From CAZMHL01 sp045605445 (GTDB taxonomy: Bacteria > Bacillota > Clostridia > RGIG6154): a DNA stretch of 64,000 nt. Both the position numbers and the translations under genes were made by a program. Below are positions 57,796-64,000 of the stretch, in pieces. The stretch spans positions 6,821-70,820 of the forward strand of contig JAZUPZ010000024.1 in assembly GCA_045605445.1 (NCBI GenBank), read 5' to 3'. Every line of letters begins with the position of its first letter. Position 1 is the stretch's first letter. The notes below the pieces were generated by a model that saw nothing but the letters and a program-made list of their open reading frames with translations, searched no databases and had not been told where the DNA came from.

Positions 57796-59953
57796 TAATA
57801 AATTGGGTTATGATTTTTTCTGCTTCTTTATTATTATCACAAATGCAAAGAACGGCAAAATCGCCGGTTATTATTACAACGGGATTTTCAAGCTTTGCCA
57901 TTTCCTGAGGCATATAGCTTTCATATGCCTTTCTTTTTACCTCAATACGCTCGTTGATTTTTTTCTCTACAAGCTTTTTCATTTCCTTTCCCGAAAACTC
58001 AAAAATGGCAATTTCCTCGGCAGTGCTTCCTCCCCCTGCCATTACACATCCGTCAAGAAGGCTTTCGGGCTCAATACCGTAGAGAAATTTAACAGAATTT
58101 ATTCCAGCCTCTGAAAGCTTGTCCTTAAAGGCAACTCCTTCAACAAGGGCTTTTGCCAGCTTATGAGGGTTATATTTTCCACCCCCTGCAAAACGGGCGT
58201 TTTTTATTTCATCCGTTTTGCCTTCTCCGTACACGGGAACTGCATGACTTTTAAGATAGTTATACCAGTCCTTGTAATTATCGGGTTTAAGATGAACCCC
58301 GTCGGTTGTTATTTCCTCTTTAAGGTAACCCTCATCATCGGCAACAGCCTCGTACACCTTAAGAAAATAAACATTTTTCTCTTTGGCAAGCTTTAAAAGG
58401 GCATCGTTCATTTTATAAATTACGCTGTTTTTAATATCGCCCTTTTTCTCTCTTTCCCTTGAAACGGGGAAAAGAGACTGAATATAAACCGGGCTTTTGG
58501 GATTGCTTTCCTTAATTGCATCAATCAAAGCTCCGTAATTTTTTATAAATGCGGGAATTTCCTCTTCCGAGGAAATGCTGTCGTTAAGACCCAGCATTAT
58601 ATAAAACTTTCCGCCCTTTGTGGTTTTAATCTGCTCTGCAATGCTTACGCCGTTTGCCGAAAGGGCAGACATAACGCCGGTTACGGAAATTCCCGTGTTG
58701 CTCAGGAAGGTTCCGCCCGCCTCTGCATAAAGCTTAAGCCCGTCGGTTAACGAATCGCCGATAAACACCGCATCGGCAAAATAAGAATCTTCTACCCTTT
58801 CGCCCTTTTTAACCTCTCCGCCAAGAGTTTTCAAATGAGCAGAGGAGTTAATTATTTCAGTTATTTTTGAAAGGCTGCCGTCGGTAGCAAAGGTTGAAAT
58901 TCCCTGAAGCACCAGAATATCGTTTACGCTGAATTTATAAAGCTCCTCAAACAAATCGCCGTTGAAATACCTTAAATCAATCATATAAATAGTTTCAAAA
59001 TGATTTGCAAGAAAGGGCACAATGTTATTTGCATAGGAATCTTTAATTATTGCAAGCCTTCTTCCGTTTTTAACAGAGCTTGTTACAGTTGCAACTGCGT
59101 AGTTTCCGCCCATAAAAAAGGCATATTTATCCTTTGTTTCAAGCTTTGAATAGTCAAAAAAGCTTCCCTGATCGCAGGTAACCTTTACATCTGATTCAAA
59201 AAGCTGAAGCCTGTCGGGGCCGTAACCCGTTACTCCCGCCTTTGAAAAAGAGGTTCCGAAGAAATTTTCAGAAAGGGTTTTAACCTTAAAGCTTTCTATC
59301 TTAAGAGGCTTGTAGCCCAGAGCCTCCCCGAGACTTTCATACATATAATATCCGCCGAGCGCCGTTTGGTGATGGTCGGTTTTATAATAAATATACTCGT
59401 TGCTGTGAGCAAGAAGGCTTTTCAGCGGCTCAACAACCTTTACTTTCTTTTCTTTAAGGGCGCCGTTCACCCCGTTAAGAGTTTTTTTCTCGTAGCCGTT
59501 TCGGGCAAAAAGGGGCAGTTCTTTATTTTTCACCTCGTTTGCCGTTGGAACAAGGCAGACAGAAAGGGAAAACTTCCCCGTTTCGTTAAGCTTTATCAGC
59601 GCATTGGTGTTATTTTCAACGATTGCCTCATTCTTTTCAAAAGCGGGGATAAGATAACCGTTTCTGCCGAAATGAATTCCGTTGTTGTCCTTTTTAAGGG
59701 TTATTCTTTCAAGTTCTCCCTTAAGAGAAACAAAAAAGTTTCTGAAAACAAATCTGTCGCAGGCAAAGCTGTCAAACTCCTTCATAAAGCTTCCGTCGGC
59801 AAGCTTTTGCACTGTAAGCTGAGGAAAGGCTGCAAGGTATCTGTTTTCCCGCTCAGAAAAGTCGTTTCCGTAAATGAAAAGATTTACAGTGGTAAAGGTG
59901 AAGAACAAAAATATTAAAATTATAAAGTAACATTTGTAAATTTTGTTTTTCAT
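57785..59953 (-). CDS. DHHW-SGNH-DUF4358 fusion protein, partner of MBOAT acyltransferase
   Basis: A 722-residue protein with one N-terminal membrane helix (residues 8-27) and three extracytoplasmic domains. Residues 30-380: a DHHW/AlgJ-type acetyl-transfer domain with YYKTDHHQTALGGYY and a conserved serine motif (IKDSYANN). Residues 390-600: an SGNH/GDSL esterase with VFIGDSLTDGL, GLNDS and DGVHLKPD supplying Ser, Asn and Asp/His. Residues 605-722: DUF4358 (NPHKLAKALV, GSTAEEIAIFE, VVIITGDFAVLCIC). These are usually separate genes. With MBOAT it should O-acylate (probably acetylate) a cell-surface polymer. Confidence 0.82.
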   Translation of the reverse strand: MKNKIYKCYFIILIFLFFTFTTVNLFIYGNDFSERENRYLAAFPQLTVQKLADGSFMKEFDSFACDRFVFRNFFVSLKGELERITLKKDNNGIHFGRNGYLIPAFEKNEAIVENNTNALIKLNETGKFSLSVCLVPTANEVKNKELPLFARNGYEKKTLNGVNGALKEKKVKVVEPLKSLLAHSNEYIYYKTDHHQTALGGYYMYESLGEALGYKPLKIESFKVKTLSENFFGTSFSKAGVTGYGPDRLQLFESDVKVTCDQGSFFDYSKLETKDKYAFFMGGNYAVATVTSSVKNGRRLAIIKDSYANNIVPFLANHFETIYMIDLRYFNGDLFEELYKFSVNDILVLQGISTFATDGSLSKITEIINSSAHLKTLGGEVKKGERVEDSYFADAVFIGDSLTDGLKLYAEAGGTFLSNTGISVTGVMSALSANGVSIAEQIKTTKGGKFYIMLGLNDSISSEEEIPAFIKNYGALIDAIKESNPKSPVYIQSLFPVSREREKKGDIKNSVIYKMNDALLKLAKEKNVYFLKVYEAVADDEGYLKEEITTDGVHLKPDNYKDWYNYLKSHAVPVYGEGKTDEIKNARFAGGGKYNPHKLAKALVEGVAFKDKLSEAGINSVKFLYGIEPESLLDGCVMAGGGSTAEEIAIFEFSGKEMKKLVEKKINERIEVKRKAYESYMPQEMAKLENPVVIITGDFAVLCICDNNKEAEKIITQFIKNR

Positions 59954-59968
59954 AAATTCTCCCGATGT

Positions 59969-61363
59969 TTAAAATCTGAAATAAAGGAAGGGGTTAAAGG
60001 TTGAATCTGCCAGATAAGCTGTGCAGAGCACAAAGCCGGCAAAAACCAAAAACGGAGTAACCCATTTTGCTTTTTCTGTTTCCGTAAGCCTTTCAAAAAG
60101 CTGTTTTGCAAAGGGCATGCTTCCTGCAATTCCCGCCCCGAAAACAACAAGGTTTGAAAGCAGGGCATATAAAAATCTGTTATCTGCAAAGCCTGCCGCC
60201 GAAAAGCCTAGCATAACCTTTAAATAAGAAAGGGCATAGGAAAGGTTTGGTGAGGCAAAAAGAACCCATCCGAAAATTACCGCCAGCATTGTATAAATAC
60301 TTCTTACAAAAACAGGGCATTTTTCAAGCCTTTTAAGAAGAAAGGTTTTCTCAATTACAAGCAGAATTCCGTAATAAATTCCCCAGAGAAGAAAGTTGAA
60401 GCTTGCACCGTGCCACAGCCCTGTAAGCATCCATACTGTGAAAATGTTAAAATACATTCTTCCTCTTTTAACTCTGCTGCCTCCCATAGGAATGTAAACA
60501 TATTCTTTGAACCAGGTGCCGAGGCTTATGTGCCATCTGCGCCAGAACTCGGAAACATTTTTACTTATATAGGGATAGTTGAAGTTTTCACTGAACTCAA
60601 AGCCGAAGATTCTGCCAAGCCCTATTGCCATATCGCTGTAGCCGGAAAAGTCGAAATAAATCTGAAGGGTATATGCCATAATTCCCAACCAGGCGGAAAG
60701 GGTTGAAAGCTCGCTAAAGGGCAGAGAGGACAGGTTGCTCCAGAGCGCCCCGATGTTATTTGCAATAAGCACCTTTTTGCAAAGCCCCGCCGTAAACCTT
60801 GTAATTCCCTGAATAACCTTCTCAAGGGACAGGGTTCTTGACGAAAGCTGCTTTTCAATTGTGTTGTATCTTACAATTGGTCCTGCGATAAGCTGAGGGA
60901 AAAGGGCAATGTAACAGCCGAAGTTTATAAAGCTTTTCTGCGCCTTTGCACTTTTTCTGTAAACGTCAATTATATAAGACACCGCCTGAAAGGTGTAAAA
61001 AGAAATTCCAACGGGAAGGGCAAGCTCTTTTATTTCAAAATTAAGCCCCGTCACAGAATTTATTATGGAAACAAGAAAGCCTGCATATTTAAAATAAACT
61101 AAAATCAGAAAATTTACCGCAACGGAAAACCACAGTAAAAATTTTCTTCCCTTTTCTCCCCTTTTTTCCATCTGAAGTCCTGCCAGATAGTTAAAAGCCG
61201 TTGAAAAGAGCATAAGAAAAACGTAAACAGGTTCTCCCCAGGCATAAAAAAGCAAACTGAATAAAAATAAAATGCCGTTTGGCAAAAAACGGTGAAATGC
61301 AAAATAAACCACCGAAACCAAAGGCAAAAAGTAATATAAAAATGTTATGCTTGAAAAAACCAT
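59969..61363 (-). CDS. MBOAT-family O-acyltransferase (AlgI/DltB-like)
   Basis: A 464-residue membrane protein with ten or more helices. Family motifs are FSGYSDMAIGLGRIFGFEFSENFNYPYISKNVSEFWRRWHISLGTWFKEYVYIPMGGS and the catalytic histidine in MLTGLWHGASFNFLLWG. It passes an acyl group across the membrane to an extracellular acceptor, handing it to the DHHW/SGNH protein encoded 15 bp downstream. GGAGGA precedes the ATG. Polymer acceptor not identified; no exopolysaccharide genes are near. Confidence 0.93.
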   Translation of the reverse strand: MVFSSITFLYYFLPLVSVVYFAFHRFLPNGILFLFSLLFYAWGEPVYVFLMLFSTAFNYLAGLQMEKRGEKGRKFLLWFSVAVNFLILVYFKYAGFLVSIINSVTGLNFEIKELALPVGISFYTFQAVSYIIDVYRKSAKAQKSFINFGCYIALFPQLIAGPIVRYNTIEKQLSSRTLSLEKVIQGITRFTAGLCKKVLIANNIGALWSNLSSLPFSELSTLSAWLGIMAYTLQIYFDFSGYSDMAIGLGRIFGFEFSENFNYPYISKNVSEFWRRWHISLGTWFKEYVYIPMGGSRVKRGRMYFNIFTVWMLTGLWHGASFNFLLWGIYYGILLVIEKTFLLKRLEKCPVFVRSIYTMLAVIFGWVLFASPNLSYALSYLKVMLGFSAAGFADNRFLYALLSNLVVFGAGIAGSMPFAKQLFERLTETEKAKWVTPFLVFAGFVLCTAYLADSTFNPFLYFRF

Positions 61364-61433
61364 ATCTGTCCTCCGTTAAATAACCTTATAAGTATAACTC
61401 TTTTTCCGCCAAATTTCAACAAAAAAGAACAAA

Positions 61434-61468
61434 AAAAAGAAAAATCTCAAAGGTGAGATTTTTCTTTT
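61434..61468. terminator. Hairpin upstream of MBOAT gene
   Basis: GAAAAATCTCA/TGAGATTTTTC with A and T runs. Nearly the same hairpin occurs at 61771-61801, where it follows the LemA-like gene. Confidence 0.65.
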
Positions 61469-61530
61469 ACCCTTTTTCGATCCGGACTTTTTACACTGAA
61501 CATAGGGAATAGGAAAAAAAGAATTGGATT

Positions 61531-61597
61531 GGACAAACTGAACCCGCAGGGATTACCCGAAGTCGTATGTGGATACGACGAGAGGTGAAGTTTGTTC
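61531..61597. repeat. Folded intergenic repeat (GTAC family)
   Basis: Outer stem GGACAAACT with AGTTTGTTC, short variable hairpin CCCGCAGGG, block ACCCGAAG, hairpin GTCGTAT/ATACGAC (here GTAT/ATAC rather than GTAC/GTAC), block GAG. Flanking sequence shared with 30170-30312. Confidence 0.72.
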
Positions 61598-61667
61598 AAA
61601 GCGAACACTGTGAGCGCTCCAAACTTTTGACGCCGAACACAAGGAATAGAAAAAAAAGATTCAGAAC

Positions 61668-61753
61668 GGACAAACCGAACAAAAGCAAGGTAACCCTTGC
61701 TTTTGGAAACCCGAAGCTGTACAAAGGTACAGCGAGTTTGGTGAGGTTTGTTC
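61668..61753. repeat. Folded intergenic repeat (GTAC family)
   Basis: Outer stem GGACAAACC with GGTTTGTTC (T to C and A to G relative to the 30196 copy, preserving pairing), variable hairpin AAAAGCAAGG/CCTTGCTTTT, block ACCCGAAG, hairpin GCTGTAC-AAAG-GTACAGC, block CGAG. Lies 70 bp from the preceding copy. Confidence 0.75.
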
Positions 61754-61770
61754 GTAGCAAAAGGGCATAA

Positions 61771-61801
61771 AAAAGAAAAATCTCAAACCTGAGATTTTTC
61801 C
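61771..61801. terminator. Terminator of LemA-like gene
   Basis: GAAAAATCTCA/TGAGATTTTTC stem, with T-run on the minus strand, 47 bp beyond the stop codon. Confidence 0.7.
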
Positions 61802-61847
61802 TCACTGAATTCTACCCTTTTGCGCTCTGGACTTTTTTTACATTCCT

Positions 61848-62354
61848 TTACCTTTTCTGACCGAGAAGGCTTCTTAACCCATGCGTTTCATCGGCATATT
61901 CCTTCTGCCAGTCCTTGTAGGTTCTGCCGTAGTTTTCGTTGAAGTTTGCTTCTGTCTGATTTAAGATTCTGTCCTCAAAGGTTTTATATTTTTCGTAATG
62001 AGCGATAACAGCATCTTTTATTTCCTGAGCTTCGTTATATTTTACATCTGCCGCCATAAGGGCATCGTAAGCCCCTTTAAGCTCAAAGCTTAAGCCGTTA
62101 TAATTGCCCTTTTTTTCGGCAAGATTTTCCGTTGCAGCTTCGTAGTTTCCCCATTCTGTGCTGAATTCATAAAAAGCAGCTATTTCCATAAGGCTGTTAT
62201 TTCCCTTTTTTGCAGCCTCCATATAAACGTTGGCAAGGTCTGTATATTCAAGAATTGCCTTACTTTTAATGTTGTTAAGCAAAGTAACTGCGCCAAAGAT
62301 TACAGCAGCTGCCAGAGCAAGCGCAATTACAGAAATTATAATTTTTTTCTTCAT
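61848..62354 (-). CDS. Membrane-anchored helical protein, possibly LemA-like
   Basis: A 168-residue protein: one N-terminal transmembrane helix (residues 3-25) then an all-helical, charged domain, with repeated YN/YD positions (NYNGLSFELKGAYDAL, ADVKYNEAQEIKDAVIAHYEKY) loosely recalling LemA proteins. No defining motif. GGGAGAAG precedes the ATG. Bases 62355-62469 hold only AT-rich sequence before the small RNA promoter. Function unknown. Confidence 0.55.
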   Translation of the reverse strand: MKKKIIISVIALALAAAVIFGAVTLLNNIKSKAILEYTDLANVYMEAAKKGNNSLMEIAAFYEFSTEWGNYEAATENLAEKKGNYNGLSFELKGAYDALMAADVKYNEAQEIKDAVIAHYEKYKTFEDRILNQTEANFNENYGRTYKDWQKEYADETHGLRSLLGQKR

Positions 62355-62469
62355 ATTTCATCTTCTCCCTTTAAAGAAGATATTACCACAAAACCGTTAA
62401 AAAGGCAAGGGGTTTTACACTCTTCTTCAGGATTTTACAAATTTCACTTTTTATTGTTCAATTTGTATA

Positions 62470-62498
62470 TTGACAAAAACAGGTAAATAGTGTATAAT
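62470..62498 (+). promoter_or_regulatory. Consensus promoter of candidate small RNA
   Basis: TTGACA (62470-62475), 17-bp spacer, TATAAT (62493-62498): a perfect sigma-A promoter with no open reading frame downstream. Confidence 0.85.
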
Positions 62499-62504
62499 TC
62501 TACT

Positions 62505-62616
62505 TGCTTAACTACTTTAGCAACTTTATTGATGGTAAATTTTTTTATAGATTTTCTCCCCCATCACTATTTAGTTAAGCGAAAGGACCGCTTCCTCACA
62601 TCAGCGGTCCTTTTTT
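62505..62616 (+). ncRNA. Candidate free-standing small RNA
   Basis: About 110 nt from the predicted start (around 62505) to a terminator (GGACCGC/GCGGTCC then T6, 62582-62616). A closing stem GCTTAACTA (62506-62514) with TAGTTAAGC (62572-62580) encloses a second stem TGATGG/CCATCA (62530-62535 with 62561-62566) and an AU-rich loop. An alternative 5' hairpin TTGCT/AGCAA would compete with the closing stem. Not recognised as 6S, SRP, tmRNA or a known riboswitch. Confidence 0.65.
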
Positions 62617-62633
62617 AATGAATAGGGGCATTT

Positions 62634-63485
62634 TCACATTACCGACAATACAATACCGAATATTATTATTCCTGCGCAAAAGGCTTTGTACAGGATATTT
62701 TTTTCTTTGTAAATAACCTTTCCTGCAATTATGGTTACAATTGCAGAGCTTTGTTTTATAAGGGTCATTATTGTAACCTTGCTGTTCGGGTCGGCATTTG
62801 CAACGAACAAAAGACGGTCTCCAAGAAACAGAAGAAAGCTGATTATATAAATATAAGGATTTGTTGCACAGCTTTTTATATTCACCTTTTCCCTTTTTAC
62901 TATAATGTAAAAAAGATACATTGCCGACAGTAAAAGCATAAACCAGAACTGAAGCTGAGAGCTTTCTATTTCGTAGTTTGTCATTATATACTTGTCAAGG
63001 GTTCCGGAAACCGCATTCAGAGCGCAGGAGAAAATTGTAAGCCAGATATATTTTGCGTTATATTCTTCATTTTTCGCGCCTTTCTTTAAATTAACAAGAT
63101 AAAGACCGAGCATTACAAGAACAAGGCTTATGCTCCCTTTAAGGGTAAGCCTTTCTCCCAAAAACACAATACCGAGTGTTGTTGAAAACAATACTCTTGA
63201 CATATCAAAAACTCCGTAGAGACTTACGGGCAGAGCCTTTACGCTTTTAAAGGTTGCAATCCAGGCAACGAAGATTACGGCAGATTTTACAAAAATAATC
63301 CAGAAGCAGTCAGCGCTCAGGGAAAAAACGTTTCTTGCCGTTATCGCAGAAAACAAAAAGCATATAAAGGTATACATAAACAAAGTTTCCAGTACGCCGT
63401 TTCTTTCCAGGGCTTTTTTCTTTACCGGCTCTCTCATTCCCTTAAAAATTCCGTATAAAGCTATAAACAAAATCCAGATTTCCAA
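62634..63485 (-). CDS. EamA/DMT-family transporter
   Basis: A membrane protein of about 283 residues with ten helices in two EamA repeats; SLYGVFDMSRVLFSTTLGIVFLGERLTL and the late YKEKNILYKAFCAGIIIFGI segment are typical. Probably exports a small metabolite. A start at the TTG near 63485, with AGAGGGG just upstream, fits better than the TTG at 63503, which has no clear Shine-Dalgarno; I am not certain. It converges on the small RNA gene. Confidence 0.8.
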   Translation of the reverse strand: MEIWILFIALYGIFKGMREPVKKKALERNGVLETLFMYTFICFLFSAITARNVFSLSADCFWIIFVKSAVIFVAWIATFKSVKALPVSLYGVFDMSRVLFSTTLGIVFLGERLTLKGSISLVLVMLGLYLVNLKKGAKNEEYNAKYIWLTIFSCALNAVSGTLDKYIMTNYEIESSQLQFWFMLLLSAMYLFYIIVKREKVNIKSCATNPYIYIISFLLFLGDRLLFVANADPNSKVTIMTLIKQSSAIVTIIAGKVIYKEKNILYKAFCAGIIIFGIVLSVM

Positions 63486-63583
63486 ACTACCCCTCTTTTC
63501 CAAAGGACATTTTACAGCAACCCGCAGAAATTGTCAACAATTGTGAAAAAGTGTTTATTCATTAAAATACGTCGTTTTTTCCG

Positions 63584-63613
63584 TTGACAAAGGCTTATGC
63601 TTCGTGTTAAAAT
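63584..63613 (+). promoter_or_regulatory. Promoter of the truncated secreted protein
   Basis: TTGACA (63584-63589), 18-bp spacer, TAAAAT (63608-63613). Confidence 0.65.
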
Positions 63614-63634
63614 TTAATTGATACAAGGGCATGG

Positions 63635-63687
63635 AGACGTATCAAAGCAAAAGGACAGAATTCCTTTATTTTGATGTGTCTTTTTTT
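63635..63687 (+). terminator. Terminator-like hairpin in the leader (possible attenuator)
   Basis: AGACGTATCAAA (63635-63646) pairs with TTTGATGTGTCT (63670-63681), with two G:U pairs, around an inner AAAGG/CCTTT stem, followed by T6. It lies between the promoter and the start codon, so full-length expression requires read-through. Confidence 0.55.
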
Positions 63688-63730
63688 ACACTCATATATC
63701 GGGAATTTTGGAATTGAAAGGAGAAAAACT

Positions 63731-64000
63731 ATGAAAAAAAGAATTCTATCTGTGCTTCTTATGGTTGCAATGATGGTAAATATGCTTTCGGGCATTGCCT
63801 TTGCAGCAGAGAACACAAACGGCGTAGTGCTTGACAGCGACGGCTATTACAGATACTACGTTGACGGAGAAATACAGACAGGCTGGCAGACAACAGCTGA
63901 CGGCTACAAGTATTATTTCTCATCAAGCGCAAGTAAATACGGCGCAGCAATGACAGGAACAAACATAAGAGTCGGAGGCTCATATTATGACTTTGCCGAA
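63731..64000 (+). CDS. Secreted repeat protein, 3' truncated by window end
   Basis: The first 90 residues are visible; the frame is open to the window edge. A signal peptide with cleavage after AFA-A (MKKRILSVLLMVAMMVNMLSGIAFA) is followed by aromatic, glycine-rich repeats (GYYRYYVDGEIQTGWQTTADG, KYYFSSSASKYGAAMTG) resembling choline/glucan-binding cell-wall repeats. Probably a large cell-wall-bound protein. AAAGGAG precedes the ATG. Full function cannot be judged. Confidence 0.75.
   Translation, partial: MKKRILSVLLMVAMMVNMLSGIAFAAENTNGVVLDSDGYYRYYVDGEIQTGWQTTADGYKYYFSSSASKYGAAMTGTNIRVGGSYYDFAE

Noticed and set aside
62505..62616. 6S RNA or SRP RNA
   Set aside because: Too short for 6S, with no large central bubble resembling an open promoter. 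The conserved GGUCAGG/GGAAGG/AGCAG loop of SRP RNA is absent.

Overview
This window looks like a chromosomal segment of an uncultured, strictly anaerobic, AT-rich member of the Clostridia (Bacillota), probably a gut or fibre-degrading lineage. The basis is strong AGGAGG-type ribosome binding sites, consensus TTGACA-17-TATAAT promoters, the anaerobic ribonucleotide reductase pair NrdD/NrdG, a SpoVB-type flippase, DUF1836, GGGtGRT and MntA/HepT proteins, and sugar-degrading enzymes fused to 'stalk' (copper amine oxidase N-terminal-like) domains. No rRNA, CRISPR array, phage or intact transposase was seen. Placement below class level is inference.

Layout. 0-3.6 kb: GNAT acetyltransferase, flippase, DUF1836 and UPF0340 proteins. 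3.6-4.4 kb: two tRNA-Ser genes followed by non-coding structured elements. 4.4-12.8 kb: a GH39-like glycosidase, a DMT exporter/esterase pair, two LysR regulators flanking a sodium:solute symporter, and cardiolipin synthase. 12.9-15.5 kb: a two-gene E2-like acyltransferase/acyl-CoA ligase operon. 15.5-20.5 kb: an unsaturated-uronate module (KduI fusion, KduD-like dehydrogenase, GH88, DMT transporter). 20.8-30 kb: housekeeping genes (HD hydrolase, YhbY, HAD), a Sel1-repeat protein, MATE pump, AraC regulator, MntA/HepT module, a four-helix-bundle gene inside direct repeats, and the GGGtGRT/NifU-like pair. 30.3-47 kb: two very large secreted GH74/BNR-repeat proteins and a GH39-like enzyme, interspersed with AraC, amidohydrolase, phosphoglycerate mutase, YggS, MreB, rpsF-ssb-rpsR and GreA. 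47-52 kb: RluA-type enzyme, tRNA-Asp and tRNA-Thr with another structured element, a stalk-domain protein behind a long folded leader, a BNR-repeat protein, and an XRE/zinc-ribbon divergent pair. 52-64 kb: nrdDG, uraA-upp, a DeoR regulator, an MBOAT/DHHW acylation operon, a candidate small RNA, a DMT transporter, and the start of a secreted repeat protein cut by the window end.

How it works together. The secreted GH74-like proteins would open plant polysaccharides (xyloglucan or similar); cytoplasmic GH39-like, GH88 and BNR-repeat enzymes would finish oligosaccharides; KduI and KduD would take the unsaturated uronates released by GH88 towards 2-keto-3-deoxygluconate. AraC and LysR proteins are the likely local switches. 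KDG kinase and aldolase are not in the window.

The most unusual content is non-coding. (1) Structured elements follow two tRNA genes, each beginning with an inverted copy of the tRNA T-arm and sharing one architecture. (2) A dispersed family of intergenic folded repeats has a GAAG-[GTAC hairpin]-CGAG core, with compensatory changes in its outer stem. (3) A 220-nt leader ahead of a stalk-domain protein has an aptamer-like fold, a terminator, and a hairpin loop complementary to the bases before the ribosome binding site. (4) There are tandem mini-hairpin arrays, one set bracketing a four-helix-bundle gene with direct repeats. (5) A free-standing small RNA gene has a consensus promoter and terminator. 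None of these could be matched to a named family from memory, and none could be searched here.
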